DNA of 64,000 nucleotides, from NCBI RefSeq assembly GCF_029623755.1, contig NZ_CP121106.1:124001-188000 (forward strand). The letters run 5' to 3'. Origin of the DNA: Altererythrobacter sp. CAU 1644. Its GTDB lineage: Bacteria > Pseudomonadota > Alphaproteobacteria > Sphingomonadales > Sphingomonadaceae. Shown here in pieces: positions 16,957 to 24,912 of this stretch. The position numbers were made by a program, and so were the translations under genes. Within the stretch, counting starts at the first letter, position 1. Every line of letters begins with the position of its first letter. Below the pieces are notes generated by a model. That model saw nothing but the letters and a program-made list of their open reading frames with translations. It was not told the origin of the DNA and made no database searches.

Positions 16957-17834
16957 ACGCCCCCACGAGAATCGATCAGACCGGCACCCCCTATACGCCC
17001 GTGTTCGACCAGTCATCGCGCGCGGTGTTCGCCGCCAACTACCCCGAGACGCCGCACATCCTGCGCCACAACCTGGGCAAGCACGCGCTGCTCACGCTCG
17101 ACGCGCTTGCCGAACTGGCAGAGCAGCTTCCCGCCAGCGCCATCGAATATAACCGCGGTGACCTGCCCATCGGGGTGGACGGCAAGCCGGGGGCGACGGG
17201 TCTTTCGATCGGTGAGACCATTCGCGAGATCGCGCGCGCCAACAGTTGGGCGGTGCTCAAGAATATTGAGCAGGTTGCCGAATACCGTACTCTGCTGCTC
17301 GGCCTGCTGGCCGAGATCAAGCCTGAGATCGAAGCGAGAACCGGGGCCATGCTGCGGCCGCAGGGCTTCATCTTCATATCCAGCCCCAACGCGGTCACAC
17401 CCTATCACTTCGACCCTGAGCACAATATCCTGCTACAGCTCAAGGGCTCCAAGGTGATGACGCAATTCCCGGCGGGCGATCCCGCCTATGCGCCCGACGA
17501 GGTTCACGAGACCTATCACTCAGGCGGCGCGCGCGAACTCACCTGGAACGACGGACTTGCCGCGGGCGGAATGGAATTCCCGCTCGCACCCGGCGATGCC
17601 CTGTTCGTGCCGGTGATGGCGCCGCACTTCGTCCGGGTTGGTCCGGAGAGTTCGATCTCGCTGTCGATCACGTGGCGGAGCGACTGGAGCTTCGCCGAAG
17701 CCGACGCGCGCGGTTTCAACCGCTTGCTCCGCCGCGCGGGATTCTCACCCACCGCGCCGGGTCGCTGGCCGCATACGAACCGCGCCAAGGCCTATGGTTA
17801 TCGCGCGCTGCGCAAGCTCGGCCTCGTAGGCTGA
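16953..17834 (+). CDS. JmjC/cupin-like 2-oxoglutarate/Fe(II) oxygenase-type protein
   Basis: A 293-residue protein. TPYHFDPEHNILLQLKGSK provides the His-x-Asp pair of a JmjC/cupin_8 iron site, and VPVMAPHFVRVG provides the distal histidine, so the facial triad appears complete. RGDLPIGVDGKPG and an IREI helix precede it. Such proteins are protein hydroxylases or uncharacterised oxygenases. The ATG at 16953 overlaps the acyltransferase stop by four bases, which implies coupled expression. A longer frame extends upstream inside the acyltransferase gene and is rejected. Target unknown. Confidence 0.78.
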   Translation: MNAPTRIDQTGTPYTPVFDQSSRAVFAANYPETPHILRHNLGKHALLTLDALAELAEQLPASAIEYNRGDLPIGVDGKPGATGLSIGETIREIARANSWAVLKNIEQVAEYRTLLLGLLAEIKPEIEARTGAMLRPQGFIFISSPNAVTPYHFDPEHNILLQLKGSKVMTQFPAGDPAYAPDEVHETYHSGGARELTWNDGLAAGGMEFPLAPGDALFVPVMAPHFVRVGPESSISLSITWRSDWSFAEADARGFNRLLRRAGFSPTAPGRWPHTNRAKAYGYRALRKLGLVG

Positions 17835-17892
17835 ACGGCAGCATCGCACGTCTTGATTGACGTTCGCGTAAACTGTCAGCAAAGCGCTGGGC

Positions 17893-18807
17893 ATGAGCGA
17901 CATGCCAACCGATCCGCAAAGTCTCGTCGATGCCCTCGTCAGGCTGCTGACAGTGCGTAAGCAGGACGAACACTCCTTTTCCGGCATGCCGCAAAGGGGC
18001 GGAGTGGGCCGGGTTTTCGGCGGCCAGGTGATCGCCCAGGCGCTACAAGCGGCGCAGGCCACGGTCGAGGATGGCAAGCAGGCTCACTCGCTCCATGCCT
18101 ATTTCCTGCGTGGGGGCAAGGAAGGCCCACCGATCCATTACCGGGTCGAGGCGGATTTCGACGGGCGCAGCTTCGCCAACCGGCGCGTGGTTGCCAGCCA
18201 GGAGGATGAGGACGGCACGAGCAGACCAATCCTCAACCTCACCGCGAGCTTTCAGCTCCCCGAAAGCGGACTTGAGCATGGCGAGGCAGACATGCCCGAC
18301 GTTCCGCCGCCCGAGGATCTTCCCCCGGACATGGAACTGCGCCGCGAATATGTCGCGAAAGCCGGGATCAGCGGCACGGCCCGCGACCTGATGCTACGAC
18401 CGCGCCCGATCGACATGCGCACCAGCGACAAGCTGCACTGGATGAATGCAGAACCGCGCGAACCCCGCGCGCATAGCTGGTTCAAGACCGTGGCTCCGCT
18501 GCCCGACGATCCGGCGCTCCACCGTGCCGTCATCTCCTACGCCAGCGACTACACGCTGCTCGGCACCAGTGCCCTGCCGCACGGGCTAAGCTGGATGCGC
18601 GGCGAACTGGTCGGCGCAAGCCTCGACCACGCGATCTGGTTTCACCGCGAGGCTCGCGCCGATGAATGGCTGCTCTACGCTACCGAGTCACCGTGGTCGG
18701 GCGGCGGACGCGGCTACAATCGCGGCCACATCTTCAATCGCAGCGGCGAACTGGTCGCCAGCGTCGCGCAGGAAGGGATGATGCGCAAACGGGTCAAACC
18801 GCGCTAG
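17893..18807 (+). CDS. tesB: Acyl-CoA thioesterase II
   Basis: A 304-residue double-hotdog thioesterase that hydrolyses acyl-CoA to free fatty acid and CoA. The N-terminal hotdog has GVGRVFGGQVIAQALQAAQ and SLHAYFLRGGK. The C-terminal hotdog has YASDYTLLGTSALPHG, LVGASLDHAIWFHRE (catalytic Asp region), EWLLYATESPWSGGGRGYNRG and the terminal Q-E-G-M-M-R segment typical of TesB. Start ATG 17893 follows a weak Shine-Dalgarno sequence. It stands alone downstream of the cupin gene, about 58 bases away. Confidence 0.93.
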   Translation: MSDMPTDPQSLVDALVRLLTVRKQDEHSFSGMPQRGGVGRVFGGQVIAQALQAAQATVEDGKQAHSLHAYFLRGGKEGPPIHYRVEADFDGRSFANRRVVASQEDEDGTSRPILNLTASFQLPESGLEHGEADMPDVPPPEDLPPDMELRREYVAKAGISGTARDLMLRPRPIDMRTSDKLHWMNAEPREPRAHSWFKTVAPLPDDPALHRAVISYASDYTLLGTSALPHGLSWMRGELVGASLDHAIWFHREARADEWLLYATESPWSGGGRGYNRGHIFNRSGELVASVAQEGMMRKRVKPR

Positions 18808-18835
18808 CCGCTCACCACCCCACCTGTGGCTGCCG

Positions 18836-19651
18836 TTAGTGCGCCAGGAGGATGGGGAGCTTGGGGTCGGTCAGGACCCGCCGTGTCACGCCTCCCAGCA
18901 GCATCTCAGCCAAGCGCGAATGCCCGTAGGCACCCATCACCATGTAGGCGCATTTGCGCGTCTCGGCTGCCTCGAACAGCGTCTCGGCAATGGTTTCGGC
19001 GCCACGCGGGATATCGATCATCTCGGCCTCAATGCCATGCCGGCTGAGGTACTCAGCTCCGCTGACCGGGGGGACATCGTATCTCTCCCGCTCGCGCTCC
19101 TCGCTGACGGTGACCAGATAGACCGAGTTGGCCCGCTTGAGCAGCGGCACCGCGGCGCGTAACGCGATGCAGGCTTCGGTCGAGCCGTTCCACGCGACCA
19201 TCGCCGGCCCGGCCACGTCGAGCCGCCTGGCTTTCTGCGGAACCACCAGCACCGGAGTACGCGCATGCGTCGTCAGTTCGCCGACCAGGCGCGAGGCGCG
19301 CTCCTGGCTCTCGTTCGCTCCATGCGCGCCAACCACGATTACGTCGCTGATGGCCGAGGCTTCGAGCAGCAGGTGCGCGGCATTGCCATAGCGCACATCC
19401 CATTCCCATGAGACATCCTCATTGGCGAGATCGGCCTCGAGCTTGGCGCGGAGTTCCTCGGCAGCCTCCTTCATGACCGGAATAACGGCCGTGAGAGCCG
19501 TCCCATACATATCGCCGGGTGCGAAGGTCTCGTAGCTGACCGACTGCTGGCACAAGACATGGCCGTCGAAGGCGCGTGCGAGGTCCAGCGCCGCCTGGAC
19601 GCGAGCCTCCAGCCCGTTGTCATCACCGATGTGCAGAAGGATGGATTTCAT
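18836..19651 (-). CDS. Tandem universal stress protein (UspA family)
   Basis: A 271-residue protein with two Usp domains. The first starts MKSILLHIGDDNGLEARVQ and contains DVIVVGAHGAN...RLVGELTTHARTPVLVVP. The second has PAMVAWNGSTEACIALRAA and ends GAYGHSRLAEMLLGGVTRRVL, close to the ATP-binding G-x2-G-x9-G pattern. Double-domain Usp proteins respond to respiratory or stationary stress. Seventy bases upstream of the ATG is a perfect FNR-type box (19721-19734), pointing to induction under low oxygen. Monocistronic by position. Confidence 0.92.
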   Translation of the reverse strand: MKSILLHIGDDNGLEARVQAALDLARAFDGHVLCQQSVSYETFAPGDMYGTALTAVIPVMKEAAEELRAKLEADLANEDVSWEWDVRYGNAAHLLLEASAISDVIVVGAHGANESQERASRLVGELTTHARTPVLVVPQKARRLDVAGPAMVAWNGSTEACIALRAAVPLLKRANSVYLVTVSEERERERYDVPPVSGAEYLSRHGIEAEMIDIPRGAETIAETLFEAAETRKCAYMVMGAYGHSRLAEMLLGGVTRRVLTDPKLPILLAH

Positions 19652-19720
19652 GGCGCTCTCCCTAGTGTCGAATCGCCTCGATCAGGCTTCCAGAGGCTAG
19701 CTCGACCCTTCATGGAGTCA

Positions 19721-19734
19721 TTGATCTCCATCAA
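19721..19734. promoter_or_regulatory. Perfect FNR/FixK-type binding site
   Basis: TTGATCTCCATCAA matches the FNR/Anr/FnrL consensus TTGAT-N4-ATCAA at every specified base. It ends 70 bases upstream of the universal stress protein ATG, consistent with an activator site near -40 of a promoter close to the gene. Usp genes are known members of FNR-like regulons in several proteobacteria. No FNR gene is in the window. Confidence 0.7.
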
Positions 19735-19994
19735 TTTTGAAGCTTCCGCGCCGGACGAGAGAGCAACCGCGACCTTCTTTCGCGACGAGCCCTCGCCCCT
19801 TGTCGCAGTGGGGAGAATGATCCGGAGCAATTTTCTTTTGCTGCGGAGCGACTTAATCGATCGGTTTTGCTAAGCGTCCTGCGGCGCCGGGCAACGACTC
19901 GCGACCGGGATCGCAGCGCATCATGGGACAACAGCGCGCGCGACGACTTGAGCCAGATCACCGGGGGAGCGGATTCGGCGCCCGGGGCTGCTCT

Positions 19995-20011
19995 CCCTTG
20001 TCGAACAAGGG
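19995..20011 (+). promoter_or_regulatory. Inverted repeat overlapping the Shine-Dalgarno of the NTF2-like gene
   Basis: CCCTTGT (19995-20001) and ACAAGGG (20005-20011) are perfect complements around a CGA loop. The right arm contains AAGGG, the ribosome binding site of the gene starting at 20019. In mRNA the hairpin would hide that site; on DNA it could equally be a small operator. Confidence 0.5.
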
Positions 20012-20018
20012 GACTCTT

Positions 20019-20480
20019 ATGAAACTCGTATCCAAACTCGCCGTGGTGGCCGCTGCTGCGCTCATCGCGACACCTGCCAGTGCGCAAAGCTGGTCCAAGG
20101 AACAGGCCGAAGTCTGGGCCTGGATCACCGACGCATGGGCGACCCATGCCGATCCCGGAACCTGGGCGGACGTGCTCGACAAGGACGGCTACGGCATGAA
20201 CGGAAACTATCCGGTTCCGACTTCGCAGGCCGAGATGTCGCGCGGTGCGGCGAAATTCGGGGCGGAAGGCAAGGTGCTCCACCACCGGCTCGATCCGCTC
20301 GCGATCACTGTCAGCGGCGACACGGCAATCGCCTATTACTATGCCGGCATCACCGAAGAGAACTTCAAGGGCGAGCGCGAGAACAACACCGACCGCTGCG
20401 CCGATGTGCTGGTGAAACGCGGAGGCGCCTGGCGCTTTCTCGGCTGGCACTGCGTCACGCTCGAAAACGGCGACGACTGA
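20019..20480 (+). CDS. Secreted NTF2-like (SnoaL/DUF4440-type) protein
   Basis: A 153-residue protein. MKLVSKLAVVAAAALIATPASAQS is a clear Sec signal peptide with an AxA cleavage site after residue 22 or 23. The mature part, with WAWITDAWATHADPGTWADVL, LDPLAITVSGDTAIAYYYAG and LVKRGGAWRFLGWHCV, follows the NTF2/SnoaL alpha+beta pattern seen in DUF4440 proteins. Two cysteines (in TDRCADV and GWHCV) could form a disulfide in the periplasm. The ATG at 20019 is set by the signal peptide. A hairpin overlaps its ribosome binding site and a strong terminator follows. Function unknown. Confidence 0.82.
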   Translation: MKLVSKLAVVAAAALIATPASAQSWSKEQAEVWAWITDAWATHADPGTWADVLDKDGYGMNGNYPVPTSQAEMSRGAAKFGAEGKVLHHRLDPLAITVSGDTAIAYYYAGITEENFKGERENNTDRCADVLVKRGGAWRFLGWHCVTLENGDD

Positions 20481-20500
20481 GCGCGTAATAGCGAAGCAAG

Positions 20501-20537
20501 GGGGGCGTCGGCAGGTCCGGCGCCCCCTTCTTCATTT
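20501..20537 (+). terminator. Rho-independent terminator after the NTF2-like gene
   Basis: GGGGGCG (20501-20507) pairs with CGCCCCC (20521-20527), extended inward by CGG/CCG pairing, and is followed by a T-rich TTCTTCATTT tract. It starts 20 bases past the stop at 20480. Confidence 0.85.
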
Positions 20538-20792
20538 CCGGTACGCACGCACGGCGCACCGGGCTCCGCGATTTCCGACGCCCATCCGCTCCATCGCGCA
20601 TCGCGCCTGCGCCCGCTTCCTTCGCACCTGCAAAATAAAGCAAGCCAAGCGCGACAATTCCCGCTATGGGCGCCCGCAAAGGCGCTCGCGATGCTACAGA
20701 TCGCCCGCCCCCGATCCGCGCCGCAAGGGCGCATACCTCTAATTCCTCTCCTTCCGCGCCGCTCCCGGCGCCGCTATCCAACGCGAGTTTGC

Positions 20793-22598
20793 ATGTCCTT
20801 CGAAACCCTCCCGCCGATCCTCGGCGATGCCCTGGCCGAACGCGGCTATGAAGCCCCCACCCCGGTCCAGGCCGCCGTCATCGCGCCCGACGCCAAGGGC
20901 CGCGACCTCGTCGTCTCGGCACAGACCGGCAGCGGCAAGACCGTCGCCTTCGGCCTGGCGCTGGCCGACGAGCTGCTCGGCGAGATTCGCGGTACGCCGC
21001 TGACCGAAAAGCCGCTGGTCCTCGTGATCGCCCCGACCCGTGAACTGGCGCTACAGGTCAGCCGCGAGCTCGGCTGGCTCTATGCCAAGGCGGGCATCGG
21101 GATCGCCACCTGCGTTGGCGGGATGGACCCGAGCAAAGAACGCCGCGCCCTGCGCGCCGGCCCGGCCATCGTGGTCGGGACCCCCGGGCGCCTGCGCGAC
21201 CATCTCGAGCGCGGCGCGCTCGACCTGTCGGGCCTGGTCGGCGTGGTGCTCGACGAGGCCGACGAGATGCTCGACATGGGCTTCCGCGACGATCTCGAGG
21301 AAATCCTCGACGCCGCGCCGGAGCAGCGCCGCACGCTGCTGTTTTCCGCCACCATGCCGCGCGCGATCGTGCGGCTGGCCGAGCGCTACCAGAGCAACGC
21401 GCTGCGTCTCAGCCTTGTCGGCGAAGACCGCGGACACGGCGACATCTCCTACCAGGCGATCACCGTTGCGCCCTCGGAAATCGAGAATGCAGTGGTCAAC
21501 CTGCTCCGCTTCCACGAGGCCGAAACCGCAATCTGCTTCTGCGCCACGCGCGAGAGCGTCCGGCGGCTTCATGCGACGCTGCAAAACCGCGGTTTCGGCG
21601 TGGTCGCGCTGTCGGGCGAGCACTCACAGTCGGAGCGCAACCAGGCGCTGCAGGCGATGCGCGACCGCCGCGCCCGCGTTTGCGTCGCCACCGATGTCGC
21701 CGCGCGCGGGATCGATCTGCCCACGCTCAGCCTCGTGATCCATGTCGAGATTCCGCGCGATGCCGAAACGCTCCAGCACCGCTCAGGCCGCACCGGGCGC
21801 GCGGGCAAGAAAGGCACCGCCGCGATCGTGGTGCCGTACAACCGCCGCAAGCGCGTCGAAAGCATGCTGCGCGGCGCCGGTATCGATGCGCAATGGATGG
21901 ATGCCCCCTCGCCCGAGGCGATCCGCAAGAAGGACCATGCGCGGCTGATGGACAAGCTGACCGCTCCGGCGGAGTATGAGGACGATGATCGCGCGATCGC
22001 CGCCGAACTGATGGAGCGGCTCGCCCCCGAAGACATCGCTGCCGCGCTGGTCCAGGCTCATCGCGCCAAGCTGCCGAGCCCGGAGGAACTGCTCGCCAAC
22101 ACCCCCGAAGCGCGCGAGCGCGCCAAGGCCGACCGCCACCGCCCCGGTTTCGAGGACGTGGTGTGGTTCAAGATCGGCGTCGGCCGCCGCCAGAACGCGG
22201 AACCGCGCTGGCTGCTCCCGCTGCTCTGCCGCCGCGGGCACATCACCCGCAACGAGATCGGCGCGATCCGCATCGGCCAGCACGAAAGCTGGGTCCAGAT
22301 CCCGCGCGCCATCGCGCCCAAGTTCGCCGACGCGCTCCAGCGGACTGCTTCGAGCGACGACGAGCAGGACGCGATCAGAATCGAGGAATCGGCCGAAGGT
22401 CCGCGCATGGAAGCGCGCGAAAACCGCAAGCACGGCGGCGAGAAGGTCCACGCCAAGCCGTTCCGCAAGGGACCGGGCGGCGGCAAGCCGCGCGCGCCGT
22501 TCAAGCGCGACAACAAGGATGGCCCCAAGCCCGGCAAGAAGTTCGCCGGCAAGCCCCAGGTGAAGGGGAAGTTCAAGGGCAAGCCGAAGCGAGGGTAG
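20793..22598 (+). CDS. DEAD-box ATP-dependent RNA helicase with DbpA-like RNA-binding domain
   Basis: A 601-residue helicase. The Q motif region is PTPVQAAVI, Walker A AQTGSGKT (residues 43-50), then PTRELALQ, TPGRLRDHL, the DEAD box in VVLDEADEMLDMGF, SATMP, and motif VI HRSGRTGRAGKKG. A C-terminal segment (about 455-525: WFKIGVGRRQNAEPRWLLPL ... RIGQHESWVQIP) resembles the DbpA/CsdA RNA-binding domain. A basic K/G/R/P-rich tail follows. This architecture is typical of DeaD/CsdA proteins acting in ribosome assembly and cold adaptation. ATG 20793 gives the family start; an upstream in-frame extension is arginine-rich and unlike the family. Confidence 0.93.
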   Translation: MSFETLPPILGDALAERGYEAPTPVQAAVIAPDAKGRDLVVSAQTGSGKTVAFGLALADELLGEIRGTPLTEKPLVLVIAPTRELALQVSRELGWLYAKAGIGIATCVGGMDPSKERRALRAGPAIVVGTPGRLRDHLERGALDLSGLVGVVLDEADEMLDMGFRDDLEEILDAAPEQRRTLLFSATMPRAIVRLAERYQSNALRLSLVGEDRGHGDISYQAITVAPSEIENAVVNLLRFHEAETAICFCATRESVRRLHATLQNRGFGVVALSGEHSQSERNQALQAMRDRRARVCVATDVAARGIDLPTLSLVIHVEIPRDAETLQHRSGRTGRAGKKGTAAIVVPYNRRKRVESMLRGAGIDAQWMDAPSPEAIRKKDHARLMDKLTAPAEYEDDDRAIAAELMERLAPEDIAAALVQAHRAKLPSPEELLANTPEARERAKADRHRPGFEDVVWFKIGVGRRQNAEPRWLLPLLCRRGHITRNEIGAIRIGQHESWVQIPRAIAPKFADALQRTASSDDEQDAIRIEESAEGPRMEARENRKHGGEKVHAKPFRKGPGGGKPRAPFKRDNKDGPKPGKKFAGKPQVKGKFKGKPKRG

Positions 22599-22668
22599 CG
22601 CCCCCGCCCCCTCATGAGGCGCGTGTGGATGGAACACGGAACGCGCTTTCGAAAAATGTGACCTTCCG

Positions 22669-23166
22669 TCACGCGGCGTATTCCTTTGCCGGCTCGCGCA
22701 CCCGCCCGAGCAGGGCAAGAACCGCGGAATTGTCAGGTTTTCGGCGCACTCCGGCATAGCGCCCACCGCGCAGGATAACCTGCCAGATACCGGTGTCGAC
22801 GCGCCAGTGGAGCTCAGCAAGTGTGACTTTCCGATGCGGCCTCAGCGCTACCCGCGCCGCCCACTGTGCCGCGAGCCAGCGCTGCTCGCCCGCCTTGGTC
22901 CCGAGCCGCGCCATCGCGACGTCCCACGCGGCGCAGAACCCCTCCGCCCCCGGCCGCTCGCGCAGGCGATAGGCGCTTTCCCGCGCCATGCCGACCGCCC
23001 GCGCCGCGGCCCCGACCGAGCGCGTTTCGGCCAGATGCCCGATGAATTCGGCCTGCCTGAGCGGCGTCCAGCCATCGGCGCGAATACGCACGGGGACGGC
23101 ATGAAAGGCCGGAACATGTTTGGCGGGGGTGCGGGGTTGTGTGGTGCGCGGGAGATGATGCTTCAT
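22669..23166 (-). CDS. Hypothetical protein with a helix-turn-helix-like segment
   Basis: A 165-residue protein of a type often seen in sphingomonads but without a named function. GWTPLRQAEFIGHLAETRSVGAAARAVGMARESAYRLR (residues about 32-69) looks like a resolvase/transposase-style helix-turn-helix, and the rest is Trp- and Arg-rich (AEQRWLAAQW-like, LHWRVDTGIWQVILRGGRYAG). It could be a small DNA-binding regulator. No signal peptide or membrane segment is visible. It converges on the helicase gene with a 70-base gap. Confidence 0.6.
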   Translation of the reverse strand: MKHHLPRTTQPRTPAKHVPAFHAVPVRIRADGWTPLRQAEFIGHLAETRSVGAAARAVGMARESAYRLRERPGAEGFCAAWDVAMARLGTKAGEQRWLAAQWAARVALRPHRKVTLAELHWRVDTGIWQVILRGGRYAGVRRKPDNSAVLALLGRVREPAKEYAA

Positions 23167-23275
23167 CCGGCAGGATAAGGCACGGATGGGGGCTTGTAGG
23201 AAAGGCGCGAGGGGGGGGTGCCTTGTCGGCCAGCCGACCGCGCTCTAGGCTTCGCCCCACACTACGGGGGGAAAC

Positions 23276-23701
23276 ATGGCACAGCTTGGCATTACCATCG
23301 GTCGCATTCTGCTGGGGCTCTATTTCCTGCTGCCCGGGCTGATGAAGGTGGCCGCTCCAGCGCAGACCGTCGCCTATATGGAAGCCAATGGCATTGCATT
23401 CGCGATGCCATTGATGTGGTTCGCCGCCATTGTGAACATCGTCGGCGGACTGCTGCTGATCACGGGGCGCCATGTGCGCCTCGTCGCCTATGGCTTTGTG
23501 CTCTACGTCCTGATCGTCAACTTCACGCTGCACGACTTCTGGACCATGGAAGAAGCCAGGGTCGAGCGCGAGACGCAGAACTTCTTCAAGAACCTCGGTA
23601 TTCTGGCGGGTCTGCTCGTACTGGCCGGAGCGTCCTTCGCGCGAGCGCTGTCGCCTAGCGGCTGGTGGCGGAGCGACGGGGCGGTGGCGGGGGTAGGCTG
23701 A
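23276..23701 (+). CDS. DoxX family membrane protein
   Basis: A 141-residue inner-membrane protein with four hydrophobic segments. GRILLGLYFLLPGLMKVAAP is the DoxX signature helix; AMPLMWFAAIVNIVGGLLLITG, AYGFVLYVLIVNFTLHDFW and LGILAGLLVLAGASFA follow. DoxX-type proteins are linked to quinone or thiol redox functions, but most members, including this short one, are uncharacterised. The ATG has GGGGGGAAAC upstream. The stop is followed by a lower-GC spacer leading to the frameshifted cassette. Confidence 0.85.
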   Translation: MAQLGITIGRILLGLYFLLPGLMKVAAPAQTVAYMEANGIAFAMPLMWFAAIVNIVGGLLLITGRHVRLVAYGFVLYVLIVNFTLHDFWTMEEARVERETQNFFKNLGILAGLLVLAGASFARALSPSGWWRSDGAVAGVG

Positions 23702-23819
23702 CAAAGGTTCGAGATTTCTTCATTCCCGCACAAGCAGCGGGTTGAAACGGATGTTATCGGAGAGGAGTCTGGCAAATTTTCCGTGGTGATGCTATTGCCC
23801 ACTCGATGGTCGCCAAGAG

Positions 23820-23832
23820 AACCTAGTTGGTT
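23820..23832 (+). repeat. Left 13-base direct repeat flanking an AT-richer cassette
   Basis: AACCTAGTTGGTT occurs here and again at 24821-24833, exactly 1001 bases apart. The two copies bracket one frameshifted gene whose base composition differs from its neighbours. The ends (AACC...GGTT) are weakly palindromic. Confidence 0.65.
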
Positions 23833-23858
23833 GGATTTCGATCTTGGAGGCCCTCCAT

Positions 23859-24802
23859 ATGCGTATTGCCAAAGCTGCGGCGGCCGCGGCCCTCTTCACG
23901 TCAGCACTCGCGGTTTCAGCAGCGCCCCCCGAGGGTAAGGGTAAACCTGGAGGGGGCGAAGAACCTGTCGTCGAGGCCCCAACCACAGTCTTTATTGCTT
24001 CCTCTCGCAAGGGCCCGCCTTCGCTGGTAGTCGCTGGCGCTGATGGTTCTGCAACTCAAAAGATTTACGATTTTGCCAATCATGCGGCGTATTTGCACGA
24101 CGCGGTATTGATCTCAGATGGCCACGGCAGGGCATTAATCACGGATCGAGCTGCCAATCCACTTCCGCTTGTTGCTGTCGACTTCTGGTTCAACTCAGAT
24201 GGTGTCGTGACAAATTCAGAGTCGACATTCCTTGTTGATCGCCCTGATTGGGGCTGTGAAGCGCTCTCGTCCGACGGAAGTCGAGCAATTATGCGCCGCA
24301 TAATGTGGGGACAATCATAGAGATCGATATTGCCTCTGGTGCGTCGACACCGATTTGGAGTTTTGACAATACGGAGAGTCTCACAAGTTGTGACTATCAG
24401 TCCGATGACCCCTTGAACGGCGTGATCCACGCTGTCGCCGTGAATGATGGATGGTACAGAATCGACAAGGTCGATATCGCTGCCCAGTCGGTTACAACCC
24501 TCGTGAACGCGCAACCTCGGGAACTCAGGGCGATAGCGACGCATTATTCCGGTTCCAGCCTCGCGATTGCCGCCATTTCGACACCAGACACAATACTTGT
24601 TGGTCCGAGTTTTGCCGACGCTGCCGCGAACAATCCCGTGGTCACAAATGGCACGAATCCTGACTTGTACTGCGACGGCAGCAGCATGATCCTGCGAGGC
24701 CAGAGCAAAAACAGGAGAGTGCTGCAGGTGTACGACCTAAACAGTGGTCAACTGGATAATTACGGCAGCGGTGACGCGACCAGCGCCAAGACACTATGCT
24801 AG
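23859..24802 (+). pseudogene. Frameshifted secreted beta-propeller-like protein
   Basis: Two adjacent frames make one interrupted protein of about 310 residues. The first (23859-24320) begins MRIAKAAAAAALFTSALAVSAAP, a signal peptide, and continues TTVFIASSRKGPPSLVVAGAD. The second (from about 24305 to 24802, one base back) continues GTIIEIDIASGASTPIWSFD, with repeated strand patterns like a TolB or WD40-type propeller. The switch falls in the run TGGGG at 24306-24310. Restoring one G would join the frames, so this is either a recent inactivating deletion or a homopolymer sequencing error. The region is clearly less GC-rich than its surroundings and lies between 13-base direct repeats, suggesting acquisition. 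Function unknown. Confidence 0.7.
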
Positions 24803-24820
24803 CAAACTGAAACACGGACA

Positions 24821-24833
24821 AACCTAGTTGGTT
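24821..24833 (+). repeat. Right 13-base direct repeat flanking an AT-richer cassette
   Basis: Second copy of AACCTAGTTGGTT, 19 bases after the end of the frameshifted gene. It pairs with 23820-23832. No terminal inverted repeats were found just inside the copies, so a classical insertion sequence is unlikely. Confidence 0.65.
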
Positions 24834-24912
24834 TATTGGCCTATTTGACCAGCCCAATCTCCAACGGCACTTCGTCGGCACGCGATTGAGTCGATAGCGG
24901 ACTTATCAGCCC

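Larger units (their letters stand above)
19652..20018. other. Divergent intergenic region between the Usp and NTF2-like genes
   Basis: This 367-base gap has no convincing gene. It holds the FNR-type box at 19721-19734 nearer the Usp gene and an inverted repeat at 19995-20011 before the NTF2-like start. Between them are AT-rich patches around 19827-19870 (AATTTTCTTTTGC, TTAATCGATCGGTTTTGC) that could hold the promoter of the rightward gene. Confidence 0.6.

Noticed and set aside
22669..23166. Transposase fragment
   Set aside because: The helix-turn-helix-like segment resembles transposase N-termini, but no catalytic residues, inverted repeats or target duplication accompany it.
24290..24320. 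Programmed -1 frameshift in the cassette gene
   Set aside because: TGGGGAC is not a standard slippery heptamer and no downstream pseudoknot or stem-loop was noticed. A lost G in a homopolymer explains the break more simply.
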